A stretch of 64,000 nt of DNA, from the NCBI GenBank assembly GCA_007449985.2, contig VIIQ02000153.1, forward strand, positions 141,880 through 205,879, in the 5' to 3' direction. A model generated the notes under the pieces. The model was given only the letters and a program-made list of their open reading frames with translations, had not been told where the DNA came from and did no database searches. This DNA comes from Desmodesmus armatus. Taxonomy: Eukaryota > Chlorophyta > Chlorophyceae > Sphaeropleales > Scenedesmaceae. This document shows, piece after piece, positions 35,904-48,278 of the stretch; positions within the stretch are counted from its first letter, which is position 1, and each line of letters starts with the position of its first letter. The position numbers and the translations under genes were made by a program.

Positions 35904-37914
35904 GCCTCGTTGGCTCCCTACGGGGTGTTCAGGCTCAGCCTGAACCATGTAACAGTAACAGTAACAGTTGTTAGCAAGGTGTGCGTACCTGGCGCATTGG
36001 TGCAGCGACTTCAGCTATCATGACTTCAGCAGGTGTGGCTCACAGCAGCAGGGATGGCTTGGGTCAGCAGTGGGCAGAATTGGCAGGTACTGTGCATGTG
36101 CACGCTGCTCACAACGCTCTAGAGATCTCCCGATCGTGTGAGCTTGGCGGCCCATTGAGTGTTGATGTGCAGAATGTGCCTACAAACGCACAGCATGCAG
36201 TGTGTTTGTGACTTGGGATTGCATTTAAGTGCTGTGGGGTGGGTGACCAACATTGTGCTGGTACAGCAAATTCAGGACTGAGTGTTTACGTCGAGATTGG
36301 CGGGCTGAGCGTGCTGGCATAGCATCGCATTCTGAGGCAGCAGCTGTGAGCCGACAAGGCTCAGCAACAAATTTTGTGTGTTGAGCAGGCGTGACATGTT
36401 TGTGGCAGCAGTGGAACTTCATGCTTATTGCCACATGCCCTTATTATGGTCCTGCACCCAAGGACCATGTGTTTCCCGCTGTTGCTTTGCGCGTGCGCCA
36501 TTGCTGGAGTGTTCTTCTTGATATTCTGTTGTTTATGAGGTGACAAGCTGTACATGCAGCAGACTGCGCACGCGACGCAAGGACATCTGTGTCTTTTCTT
36601 AGTGCTGATGGCGCACTGAGTGAGTTACTGCAACGACCGTGAGTGCTGAGAATGCACCTGCAACTGTGAGTGCTGAGGATGCACCTGCAACTGACAAATG
36701 GGCTGTGCTTGTGTACATGGTTCAGGCTTTAGGGGGCGCAGTGCTGTCTTTGTGCACTCTGCTATGTGCCTGCTGCTGCTTCTGCACGCAATGTGACAAA
36801 CCATGCATATGACTGTTGACGTCTCAGCTGCTGCTGTCATCTGCAACAGCAAGGGGCGTGGGTTTGTACATTGTGCTAGACCGGCAGGGGCACTGTTGAC
36901 GTCACAGTCAACACTGCCTGCCGTAGTTCACTGACCACTGAGCGTAGGGCTCTCGACTGTTGCTGAGAATGCTCATTGCTGCTCTTTTCATTGTTGATGA
37001 GCACTCGCTGTTACTTGCCGGTTTGAGCAGCTTGCTGTCTGGTTGGTCCTTTTTGTTGCATCTGAGGCCAGTGTGTCAACCGAGTGGTAGTCGTGTTCTA
37101 TAACAGCATGTTAATGTTTAGGTGACCGTCATGATTTGCGGCAAACCATCTGCTAAGGCAGGTCCATTGCTGGCCCCGTCTAGTGGCGCAGTCTCCATTG
37201 TACTACACTGGGGTGCGGACTGGCGTGTCTGGGTTACTGTGCGACTGCGTGTGTGTATCTTGGCATGGCGACAGCCCCGCAGGTGATTCAGGCATAGCGC
37301 ACCAGCAGTGTTCGTGACATTGCTGCTCAATTGATTGCAGCAGCTGTGGTGGTGACCGTTAGCGGCAGGGTGCAAGTTTGTCGTGTTATGCCAGGTGTGC
37401 CTGTTGTTGCTGGAGTTTGGTCTGCTGATGGCTTTGTGCAGTTTTGGGCCCCATACTGTCGGTCCGGGACTGTACTGTCAGACAATTCAGGAGGTGAACT
37501 GTAGCTTCTGGCTTGCTGATCGCTGCAGCAGAGGCAGCAAGAATTGCTGCAGCAGAGGCAGTAGGTGTGGTCTGTCCACAGCTTGTGGCCGTAGTCCCCT
37601 CAAGTGTGCTGGCTGGCTGGGATTGTGTACTAGCATAGCCATGCGTTTTAGGTTGTTTACTCAGGTGCACGCGTGTTGATCGGGGTTGGTGAATGATGCA
37701 GTGGGCTAAGTTGTAACCCCACCCGACATTACACATATGAGTGGAAAGCCTGATTATCGCCAAAATGATTCATCAGGGGACACTGTGTAACGAGCGCGGG
37801 TCCCTTGCATGTACTCTTTACAAAGCTCAACCACACTTCCAGACAGTTGCAGACCAGACGGTTGCAATCATGAGCAGGCCCCCCCCTGCTTATGTTGGTC
37901 ACCGCCGTCCGTCG

Positions 37915-38271
37915 TCACGACTGCGAGCCTCGCACCCGGCCGGGTGCGACCGCGGTGTTGGCCTTGCGTCCAACGTGCGCCTTAGACCGTCGCTCAAAAC
38001 ACCTATTGAGGTGTCTTTGCCTTGCATACCTATTCATGTATGTATGCCTTTCGAAAAGAAGCATAGACACGCCTGCCAATAACACACCAAATCCCGACGC
38101 TGTGTCACACAGCACAATGCCGCGACGACGTCCAGCCCAATAAGTATCGCCGTCAATTGAAAGCAGATAGACAACTGGGATGGGTAAGAGGACCCAGCGC
38201 TCAATCTTCGTCCCCACAAACAATTTCACGTGAAGCCCCGCCTGCCCTCTCCTCTCGCTGTTTGGCACCAT
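37915..38271 (-). CDS. Possible 118-aa membrane protein
   Basis: ATG-started intact frame with two hydrophobic segments (WVLLPIPVVYLLSID and FGVLLAGVSMLLF) around a basic loop (YWAGRRRG), and a basic C-terminus. No splice site is needed. No family recognised; it may be chance in GC-rich DNA. Confidence 0.25.
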   Translation of the reverse strand: MVPNSERRGQAGLHVKLFVGTKIERWVLLPIPVVYLLSIDGDTYWAGRRRGIVLCDTASGFGVLLAGVSMLLFERHTYMNRYARQRHLNRCFERRSKAHVGRKANTAVAPGRVRGSQS

Positions 38272-38883
38272 GTTGAGCTCAATGCTGCTCTGGCTGCTTC
38301 AATTGACTGTGCACATGCCCTTCATGTCGCCCTGCACGACCTCGGCACAGCAGCACAGCAGCGCAGAAGCACAGCAGCAGGATGCAAACAGCAGCAATGG
38401 TGGCGAGCTAAAACATTTTCACCAGCGGTAATTGCATGACTCAAATTGGGCTTGGGCCAGCACCATTGGTGCCCAGCTGAGCTTGCTGTTCCTAACCAAC
38501 CTGGCACTGACGGCCAGAGAAGTCTTGCCGCCACCGCTGTCTGCAGTCACCCCCACAGCAGCCTTGTAGACTTGCCACACCGTGCATTGCCAGCTGCTAC
38601 TCCCACACCCTCGTGGCCGCCCAGTGGCGAACGATCAGAATTGCACACACGGACATTGCATCGCATTTGCAGCTACAAGGCCAGATGCAAGCAGAGCTAA
38701 GCAGCAAACGCAACATGCAGATTGGTTCTGTTGCGCGGCGGAATGCTGTCAGTGACATTGAAGAACCACCTCACCTTGCTGCTGCTGTGATTGGAAGTGG
38801 GTGCACCTGCTGTGGCTGCTGCTGCCGCGCCTTGAACCATGTATGTCCCCGTCTGTGCTTTGCAGTATGCCAACACATGCATG

Positions 38884-39036
38884 CCGGGCGCATGGGGGAA
38901 GGGGAAAGAGGGGAGAGGGGGGGGGGGGAGAGAAGGGGTGGAGGGAGGGGGAGGGATGGACAGTTGAATGGGGGGAGGGATGGAGGGAGGGGGGGTGGGG
39001 GATCGAGGGTGGTGGGGGGGGGGGGGGGGGGCGCTC
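38884..39036 (+). repeat. Purine-rich G-tract block
   Basis: About 150 bp of G runs separated by single A or GA, ending in a run of about 18 G near 39014-39031. Many GGG triplets lie close together on the plus strand, so G-quadruplex formation is likely. The apparent Gly/Arg frames through it are artefacts. Confidence 0.8.
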
Positions 39037-39552
39037 AGCTCAAAGTCCAGCTGACAGCTGCTAACTTGCAGCAGAAGAAGGTGTTGACGCGTTGGCCACA
39101 CAGTATGGTTCACTACTGCGCTGATGCAGCAGTGATGCAGCAGTGACCACAACCAAGGGCCTTCCGCGATGTTTTTTTGTGTGCTGGCAGCAAAGGCTGC
39201 CTTCATGGAAAGCCAGAGGTGAGATAGAGAGATGTGTGTTTGACTGGGCTGGTTGACGTATGTGGGGTGGGTTGAGAGGGGGTTGTAGGGCACAGTGTGG
39301 AGGCAGGCAGGGTGGTGAGTCAGCACACCATCAACCCAGCCGAAAGTGAAGGCAGGTCATGCATGACCTGCCTTCATGGCACTACACCTTCACCGCACTA
39401 CATAAGGGGCCTTTATGTAGCCCCCTGTAGTTCTCCTGAGTATCAGAGTGATGCCAAGGTGGAATGCAATGCTAGTACAGATTGGAGTTACTCTTACAGC
39501 AGTTGACACCTTAGGGCTTTCACCTAGGGTATGCAGCAGTGTGCAGTGATCA

Positions 39553-39698
39553 TTACTGTGCCCAGTTATGGTAGGGGTTGGTCCTGCCCTTGCCCTTGAA
39601 GTGCGTGTGGTAGTGCTCCAAAATCTGCTTGGTCTGGTCTGCTTTGTAGCACACACGGGACTTGGGTGAACACCAGCCCAAACCCTGGATCTCACCCC
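39553..39698 (-). CDS. Likely terminal exon of an unknown gene
   Basis: After GAGGCAG the minus strand reads EIQGLGWCSPKSRVCYKADQ, then TKQILEHYHTHFKGKGRTNP, then YHNWAQ and TAA. The codon-like character is strong for its length, with a Cys/His/Lys mix typical of a small basic domain. Upstream exons on the minus strand were not found. The protein is unknown to me. Confidence 0.35.
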
Positions 39699-42600
39699 CT
39701 GCCTCAAGCAGTCACCTGCAGCCCACCTGACTGACAGTCATCTGAGGGCGCAAACAAGCGCCTTGAAGTGTTGCTGCTGCTACTGCTGCTGATACTGTGT
39801 GCTTTGTCACAGTCCTGATGCTGCCGTGCTACTGTTTGCATGACAGGGGCAGCTGGCACTGGTCTGAGACCTGCTGCGTGTGTAGCCAAGATGGCCATAG
39901 CATGATGTGCCCTGACAACAGCTACTGTTGCTGCTGTTGCTGCCACCGGGGAGCCGTGGAATGATCCACACAATGGGTGGCCGCGTCACCTGCCATACTG
40001 TCCTTGGAAAAGCCACAGCGGAAAACAACTGCAACAGCAGCAGCAGCAGCATAACATAGCACACACTGACCTTCGTCCCCACCCCTCTCGTGCACGCCAG
40101 GGCACATACGCTTTCTGCCTGTTGATGCACCGCGGAAACCCTAGCTCCATAGATAAGCTCCACAGCAACCACACAGCTTGTAATTTGGTGTGGTCTGAAA
40201 TACCAGCCCCTCCTTTCCTAGGCAGCCACAGCACCTTTCATAACCCCCTCCCAACGAATTCCCTCCTGCACCCCCCCCCCGCCCCCCCTCAAACCACCAG
40301 TGTGTATGCCTGGTGGGAAGCAATCTGTCCATTGAGATTGTAGCAGTGAAACTCCTGATGAACCCAGCCTTGAGGTTGCTTGCTGTGCGCAAGGGAGGGG
40401 GGGGCTGCTGTCCGCATTGGTGGCCACTTCAACTGGCATCAGTGATATGGGTGCTGCTGCCCACGTCACCATACAATGACACCTACAGCACATCTGTCCG
40501 GCTGGCGCGCAAGGCAGGACAGCAGTTTGATTTCGTCTCATGTGACACTTGACGGCTGTTCCACCCAGCAGCAAACATGCAGCAAGCCCTGAAGCTTCCT
40601 CACTTTGTGGCAGGGGGCCGCCAAGCATTTCACTGCTGCACCCCCCTCCCCCCCCAGCCAAGGGCGCACACATGCAGCACATCAAGATCAGGCCGTATCC
40701 AAACCTGCGGCTGGTTGTGGCCTGCAGGCTGTAGTCAGGAGTACCGTACAGCCTGACGCAGCCGTCAAATTTTGCACAAGCACAGCACCCCCACATGCAC
40801 CCTTGGCTAGATGCACTTCCTGTGCCTGCGCACACCTGTAGTGAGACTCTCCTCACCTGCAGCCCCACTGCGGCAAAAGCATGGTGCGCGGCCGCACTGA
40901 CTGCTAGGGCTGCTGGCAGGGCCACCTGCTGATGTGCCCTACTTGCACCAGCAGCCGCCGATTGTGCGCTGCCATGCTTCCTGCTGCACATGAGCTGTAC
41001 TCCTGCTGCAGCAACTGCTGCCATCCCCTGCTGCATATGGGACAGCTTCCTGTGGCACCGCAAAACAGTACCTGGAACAATGCGGCACAAGCAGCGAGAG
41101 TGTGCAGCAGGGTTGAGAAGAGAGAGTGGGTGCGCTGCTGTTCTCAGGGTGTCCTGTTGCATGCGACGGCGTCCCTTGCTCTACTGGGCGACAGATGAAT
41201 AATCTATTTGGTACTTTCTTGTTAAGACGCAGCTTATCTCAAACAGGGGTGGACTGAGGTGGATGTGCTGCAGCTGCTGCTGCTGCTAATGCTCACCTGA
41301 TGCAAATTTGTTGTGCTGGTGTCCTTTCAAACAGCAGCAGCTGCTGGCCCAGCGGCACACTGGCAACTGCGCAAGGGGAAGGTGCACTGCGCGCTCACTC
41401 TGGACGCCGCGTTCATGCCTGCTGCCAGCAACCAGTGCTAGCGCAATGACAGCACGCCACGCGCAAGGGCTGCTGCAAACAGTTTCAGGCGCGGTGTACT
41501 AGGCGGTGTACTAGGCGCGCTGCAATCGGGATGTTCAGACATGGTGTGAACCATGCTATATCAGCAGTGAATACAGTACGATGCAACTTGCCGCTGCAAC
41601 TCTGCCTGTGCAGGACACTGGGTTAGCCACAGCATAATGTGATTGCAGGGTCTCAGTGGGGTGCATTTCCCTGCTGTGAGACCAGGGTGCCTAGGCAACC
41701 ATGACAGCAGAAAGCAACGTACACACACCTGCTTTCTCACTGACTGCTGAATTGGCCCACTCCCACAGCCGCGCTGGCTTGGCTGCTGTTCACCACCAGC
41801 TTGAAGGGCTGACAACCATGGCGCATCTGAAGCAATTGAGAGGTGGGAGGACACAGGGGGACACAGCAGGCCCTGAGGACCTTGCAAGGTGTGATCACAG
41901 ACACAGTAAAAGGCATGGCACCAGAGGTTGCACATACTGCATTCATTGGCGCTGCTGGCAGCATGCTGTCTGTCTGTGTTCATTGCAGCTGTGCATACAT
42001 TCCAGCACACGTTCAACCCTGGCACCACTGACACAGCTGACAGCACAGGCCATCAATGGACCGCTGCTCCTCTGCTGCTGCCCTCCTGGCCCCCACCAGC
42101 ACACAGCCCAGGCAGACAGACAGGATGCTGACTTTAATCACACTTGTGTGGAACAACATCCAGTGCTGACACTCAGGGTCGAGCACCTGCAATCAGCTGC
42201 AGCTCACCAGGGTGCCAGGCTGTCAGTGAGCACACAAAGGATGTCTGAGAAGCTCCTGCACACAGGTCACAGCTGCAATCAAACTTGGACCCATGCCACT
42301 GTGTGCTGCCGTGTTATCAGTCCTCAAAGAACCAAGCTGACACGGGTTGGCTGCCAAAAAACAGGGAACACTGGCAGGCTGGCACTGCCTCGAGCAAGTG
42401 ATCCATGGCTCTGAGGGTCAGCACGGCTCGACTAATGCAGTAATCAAACACCAAGCTTTTGATTGATCCAGCCTTGAAAGAGCTTTGAGTAAGTCAGTGT
42501 GCACAGAACCAAGTGCCTCGTATCTTCGAAGAAAGGCCTTCAGGAGACGTCTGCAGCCAACGCCACTGCAGATACGACTTTGACCAACACGTTTGACTTT

Positions 42601-42972
42601 GACAGGCTCAAATTCAACAGCCGTGTGTGCCACAAGGGGAAGATGCTATTACGTACAAGTCAAGGACAGCACCCCAGACCATGGCAATTGCTTTTACTAG
42701 TTGTTTTGATTGCTGATGGATCATTTTGGATGCACCAACTGCCTCTGGCCCTCTGACTGGTCCTATCTTCCAGGTCTTATTGTGAGGGTTTCACGCCTCA
42801 GGGAGGGCTCTTGTCATACTCACGAGCCTGCGGACACCATTCCTAGTGTTCACAGCTGTCAAGTCGGCCTCCCACTGCCTTTCTACAGCTGTCCTGAGCT
42901 GTGGTGCACTACAACAGGATCCTCCCACTCCTCGAGCCCACCCTTGCTGGAGAGGCTCGTTGGCCAACCAAC

Positions 42973-45900
42973 ATGGACAAATTCATGACTGCAACGTCTT
43001 CTACGTCTTCTGGTGCTGAGAAGGTGAGGAAATGGCGCAGCTGTCGTGTCTGAAGAACAGATGCACGGTGTTTACTGCTCACAGGTGCCACAGCAGTCGA
43101 GGTTGAGCTGTACAGGGTGTCTTTTGTCACACGTTAGAGAACTTGCGCTGCATTGCTATCGCTAACTCAGTCAAAATGGGTTCCAGTGACTGCCGTGATG
43201 GATCCCTGCTGCTGCACTTGGACTGGCGCTGCCCAGCCTCCCAGCCTTGCCGAAGTGCTTTGGAGAGAGTAGTATCACACTTACATGCAGTCTGACAACA
43301 CGCTTTGACAAGCGAAGCAGCTAATTGCTGTGTTGCTATTGTTGCTGCCGTTCCCACACTGCTGTGGCCACATCCTGCAGGTTGCAACACTGGGTAAGAC
43401 CAAGCTGGCCTTCGTTATCTTCTTCATCATGGTGGCAAGCCTCCTGGCAACAGTGATGCACGTCAGTCCGGTAATTGCTGCTGGGGTTGGACACGAGCTT
43501 TCAGCAGGGCTTTGCTGGACTCTGGAAAAGCAGCAGCAGTTAAATCAGTAGAAGCAGGAGCAGGACAGCTTGGTCTTGGGGGGGAGAAGTGCAGGCTCTT
43601 CACTACGCAGCCCTGCAGCCTGTTAGAGTGCTTGTTGTCTGGTCTAGCTGCAGCGCGAAGACCAGCAGTTATGCACTGCAATACTATGATTCAATGTGCC
43701 TGACAGGTTGGCAGCTGCGTCACCAACACTTCCCTCTTGCCCTTGTACTACCTGGCAATGTAGTTTTCTCACATTCCTGACACCACAAGTACGTACTCTA
43801 TTTGCTCTCTGCCCTCTTGCAGGACCTCGCAAGCCCCGCCCTGTCCCATGTGGCCACCACTGTCTTCCCAAAGCTGGCTACATTCTGCACCCTGGCCTCA
43901 ATGATTCTGTGGAGCTGGATTGCCCAGTTCAACGTCATCGACAAGGCAATTGCTGCTTTGGTGGTGCTTTGCTTGGTCGCCTGGTTTGTCAAGAAGACCA
44001 GCAAGGTGGGTGCGGTGTGTTCAGAGGGCCGTGTTGCCGGCCTGGTATCAATGGGGCGGCCATGCGACCATTCAAATCAGCGCTGAGTGTGTCACAGCCA
44101 CCAATGCTGAATGGTGGGGTGACCCTTCACTGCTATGCTCAAACCCGCAGCCACATTATTTTCTTACACGTGCGGCCACCTCCTGGATTTGTCACAAGTC
44201 ACCACAGCTCACTCTTGTGTCTATGTCAATTGTTCAACACACTTTGCAGGGAGTCAAGAAGAGCAGAGAGCTTCCACGCACTGTGCAGGACGCCTGGCTG
44301 CTGCCAAGCAACGACTTGAAGAAGCCGACTGTCACCATGCCTGTGGAGGCCGACGACCTAGCATCCTGCTCAATCAAGGTGGGTGTCCAAGCAGCACTGC
44401 TGGTGAGGTCGTAAGCCCTTTGGCCAGGCAGCGCTGCTAGCAGCAACACAGCGCCAGCTAGCCTAGGTGTCACCATTTGACTAGAATGTGCGGCCCCTGA
44501 AACACTTTGCATGTCCTGACGTTCTGCTGAATGTTGCTGCCTCCCCGCTGCAGATATTCCCTGGCGTGCTGCCGATTCCTGCGTCTGCCCCCTTCTCGCC
44601 TTCTATGGACTTCCTCTCTCCCTTGAGTGCTTTCCCTACGGCTCCCTCGACGCCCAAACTGTGCTTCACCGATGAGGTCATTGCCCTGGTCAACAGCTCA
44701 CCCGAGGAAGAGGTAGGTTCAGCGCAGCATAGCGATGCTGCACAGCAAAAAGCACAGCGCAGCAGCACTGCACAGCACAGCACAGAACAGCAGCACTGCA
44801 CAGCACAGCACAGAACAGCAGCACTGTCCTCAAATGTCACCAGCAGGCTGCCAGCTTTTCATATTGTCGGTGTTGGCAGCACTGTTGTGGAAGGCTTCTA
44901 TTGCACCTGAATGTCTGCAGCCCTGCCGCTGTGCTTAGCCTGATAAATCGGCATCTTCAGCATCCCCCATCAGTCACAGCTGGGATCATAGCTCACTTTG
45001 CTGCGGCAATGACTGACACTGTGGCAGTGATAGCACGTCCCCACCCATCACAGTGTCCCTCACGTATCTGCTGCTGGCTGCTGCTGCAGGCTGCCAGCAC
45101 AGTGCCGTTGATGACTGCTGACCACCTGACGGGTGTTGCAGACTACAACCCCATGTTCAACGGCCGATGTGCGAGCCCCTTTGACGGCGACTACTTTCAT
45201 CACTCACTCAGCAATGTGAAGGTGGGTGGCTGCAGCCACTTTGGGTTCAACGCATGGGCATCTGCCAGGGGTTGATTGTGGCTATACAAATTGGGGGACA
45301 CAGCTCACAGCGGGATATTTTTTGGTTGCCAGTGTGCACAGCTGCCAAGCAAGTTTGCTGCTCATGCAGCTGCATGATGCAGTCACTGCCTCACATGTGT
45401 CAGCTAGCGGCAAGGTATGCAACAGGTCCCATGGTTATGTGCAGGGTTAGCAGAAAGCTTCAATGCATGGTGTGGCGCTGTGCTGGACCACAAGGTAGCC
45501 CATATGTAGACTGCATACATTCATGCAGGCATCTGAAATTCACAGCGTGGTGTCCATGAAATCCTTGTTCTCCTAAGTGCACACGCCGTACGGGTGTGCT
45601 GCCTTCAGGCACTGCATGTGTAAGCCTAGGGTGAAGCTATAGAGGACCTACTCTTGCACCACCTGCTGCATGGCGTTTCTGCCCCTTTCCTTGCCACTCC
45701 CCTCACTTGCTTTGCTGCTACAGGTTACAGCTTCCCAGCCTGGCTACCGCAAAATAGGAGCAGTCTTTTCCGATAGTGAGGACGAGGATGACGTCATCAT
45801 GGTGCACGACCACGTGGAGTTGACCCCTGGATTGTGGATCGGTGCCAAGGCAGCCCTCGCCAGCACCCCCCTGCCCCGCACCTCCAGTCTCAGCAGTGAC

Positions 45901-46437
45901 GCACCCAGCAGCAGTGAAATGGACGTGGACACCAACACCCCCAGCCACACACTCAGCCCCTGCAGCAGCACGGTCTCCTTTGATCTGGCTATCATGGCCC
46001 CCACCTCTGCTGCAGACCAGGACTCCACTACTGTCCCTGCAGATGAGCCTACCATCCTCATGATCACCACTGCTGCCGCTGAGGCATCAGCCGCCCTGCT
46101 GCCCGCTTCCAACCAGGAGGCCTCAGCTGCGGAGCCCCACGCACTCCCTTCAGTCAGCAGCAGCAGCAGCAGCGCACCAGTCTCACAGCCCGTGGTCGTC
46201 AGCACACCAGCCATCGCCCGCGCACGCCGCAGCAGGGGCTTCCAGAGCCAGCGCATCCGCCCCCCAGGCAGCCATATGGGCCCCACAAAGTGCTCCCTGG
46301 CCAAGATCCTGCCTGACGAGGCGGAGGAGGCAGCTGCTGCAGCAAAGGCCGCTGAGGAGAAGGCACGTGATGCCTGGGAGAAGGCACAGGCAAAGGCCGT
46401 GGCAGCGGCAAAGGCCATGGCAGCGGCCAAGTTCTAG
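42973..46437 (+). CDS. Three-pass membrane protein with acidic and Ala/Lys-rich tail, unknown family
   Basis: Seven exons: 42973-43023, 43381-43470, 43823-44005, 44250-44378, 44554-44712, 45090-45221 and 45724-46437. All six introns are phase 0 with good GT-AG ends; the sum is 485 residues with no frame break. Membrane segments lie near residues 26-45 (LAFVIFFIMVASLLATVMHV), 64-82 (LATFCTLASMILWSWIAQF) and 88-104 (IAALVVLCLVAWFV). The long soluble C-terminal part has a Pro/Ser-rich stretch (IFPGVLPIPASAPFSPSMDF), an acidic patch SDSEDEDD, Ser/Thr/Ala-rich low complexity, and a final Ala/Lys/Glu helix that could form a coiled coil. The start is the first in-frame ATG (MDKFMTATSS); earlier exons are possible. 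No family recognised. Confidence 0.75.
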
Positions 46438-46699
46438 GCCAAGGTCTAGGAGGTGGGTCATGCTGGGTGTGCCTGCCTGCTTGAGGGACGGTGCAGGAGG
46501 TGGTTGTGGCTGTAGGGTTTAAGGTTGGGGGGTTGGAGGCTCAGGGGTACCCCTCCCCTGGCAGCACTCTGATGTCGCGTCCCTCCAGGTAGCCTCGTGC
46601 TTGCTAGCTGATGGTGTAGTGGGGCCTGCAGCAGTGATTCCTGCATGCATTTGCCATCTGCAAATGGCGTGTTTCTTGGTGGGGCTTGGCAAGGTTTAT

Positions 46700-47190
46700 C
46701 ACCTGTGTTTGTGCAGAACCACTGTTGGCTTGCATTTGTATGCAGAGTGCTGCCGGGGCCTGGTGAATGCTGATCGTGGCACTGCCAGGCTTATGCGACA
46801 CTTTGTGGGGCCGCAGTATGCAGGTTGCATGCCAGTGTGCTTGTGGCAAAACCACGGTTGGCATGCATTTGTATGCCGAGTGTTGCTGGGCCTGGTGAAT
46901 GCTGATTGTGGCACTGCCAGGCTTAGGCGACACTCTGTGGGCCGCAGTATGCAGTTTGCATGCCAGTTTGTTTGTGCAGAACCACTGTTGACATGCATTT
47001 GTATGCCGAGTGTTGCTGGGCCTGGTGAATGCTGATTGTGGCACTGCCAGGCTTAGGCGACACTCTGTGGGCCGCAGTATGCAGTTTGCATGCCAGTTTG
47101 TTTGTGCAGAACCACTGTTGACATGCATTTGTATGCCGAGTGTTGCTGGGCCTGGTGAATGCTGATGGTGGCACTGCCAGGCTGAGGCGA
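46700..47190 (+). repeat. 130-bp tandem repeat, about four copies
   Basis: The motif GCATTTGTATGC recurs at 46732, 46865, 46995 and 47125. The last two units are essentially identical; the first is the most diverged. Each unit also has CTGGTGAATGCTGAT, GTGGCACTGCCAGGCTTA and GCGACACT. It starts about 260 bp after the membrane-protein stop codon. Confidence 0.92.
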
Positions 47191-47709
47191 CACTTGAAGT
47201 TGGGATCTGCTCTGTGGCAGCTTGGGCTGAGAAAGCCGCTTAGAGGCTGAGGGCTGGCTTGTGTTGGTCTGTCAATGCTGCACGGCAGTGGGAGGTTATA
47301 TTTCAGGAACCCGCTTGGATCGGGATTTGCACTGCCACTGAAGGGCAGTTATGCAGTACAGCAACTGCTGTGATGCTCAGTCGCCGTACCAGCTGATGGC
47401 GTGCACTGTACCAGGGGCTGATGCCGTCTGAGTTTATTTGGGGAAGAAAATGTTACACGCAGACACATTCGCCACACATCAATGGCATTGCCTGCCAGGG
47501 TTGAACCGGTTGAAACACTAAGGTGGGGAAAAACCCCGATCCCCGTCAGTGGTTTGCACCACCTACACCAGATAGTAGCCTGATTCAAAGCAAGACAGCA
47601 AAGGAGACTTCATTGACATCCTGAGGCAACACGACAACCTTGTACAGAAGTGGGAAGCAAACAGCTAGGATCCAGCATGCAGCAGCACCAAGAAATACCC
47701 CTTGTCAGG

Positions 47710-48278
47710 TCAGATACCCAAAGTCAGCCCAAGAAGGCGCGCCCGGCGCACTTTCATCTTGTACAGAGTGTATGCCAACGCAGACTGCTCTCCATGTTGA
47801 AACACTGATCGCACACATTCAGGGTCGTCCAGTACCACAGCATCAGACAGGGGAAGGCCGGGCAAGCGGCGCGCAAATCATCGTAAACAGGGCACTCCAA
47901 CAGGAAGTGCTTCAAGTCTTCCACATTACGACTAGTTCTTGTCCTTGCCAGTACAGCTTGGCGGTGGGCCAGGGTAGCATCCTCTCCACAACACAATCGA
48001 CACAGGCGGTCAGCACGGGGCACAGAGACCCTTCGCTTACGGCCCTGTTCTATTTCAAGGTGGGCTGAACCAATACGCAACTGGGCAAGGTTACGCGCTA
48101 CATCAAAGGGCAGGCACAACTTGATATGCGGAGGCGCATCGTCCCTTGAGAAGGGATTGAAGCCAGGATCTAGCGGGTAGACCCATGCATGATGTGTAAG
48201 CTTGTGAATGCCGATAGAAGGGGCGGAACGCGGGTCACCTTGGGTGAGACCTCGCCACCGGGCCCTGAATAGGGCAGC
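47710..48278 (-). mobile_element. 3' end of a non-LTR retrotransposon (RT C-terminal zinc-finger region)
   Basis: The minus strand encodes FDVARNLAQLRIGSAHLEIE, then RLCRLCCG and, after a linker, NVEDLKHFLLECPVYDDLRA. This Cys/His arrangement (CRLC...HFLLEC) is typical of the region after RT in L1-like elements. The frame starts just after a TAA at 48279, so the RT domain itself is absent, as in 5'-truncated insertions. It ends at 47710 with LYKMKVRRARLLGLTLGI, but only after a one-base shift near 47788-47793 (GGAGAG for GGAGGAG). Short direct repeats (AGGGCAGCTT twice, then ATGGCACTGGCACTGC twice) lie at the 5' border. Confidence 0.75.

Larger units (their letters stand above)
35904..42972. 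other. Mostly gene-poor; isolated coding-like segments
   Basis: Seven kilobases without a gene I can assemble. Long frames such as 40218-41162 (-) and 41701-42414 (+) are low-complexity or Cys/His-rich, with no splice support. Near 41848-41980 (+) a frame reads LRTLQGVITDTVKGMAPEVA then HTAFIGAAGSML, which looks genuine, but no flanking exons can be joined. Confidence 0.35.

Noticed and set aside
38697..39326. Pro-rich minus-strand frame of 209 codons
   Set aside because: It runs through the purine-rich G-tract block; the proline and serine runs are artefacts of low-complexity DNA.
40218..41162. Minus-strand open frame of 314 codons
   Set aside because: Cys/Ala/His-rich without domain or splice-site logic; open frames of this length arise by chance in this GC-rich, CAG-rich DNA. 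A short part (FDGCVRLYGTPDYSLQATTS) may be a real exon but could not be joined to others.
41701..42414. Plus-strand open frame of 237 codons
   Set aside because: His/Gln/Thr-rich; a different frame over 41848-41980 looks more protein-like, so this one is probably a shadow.
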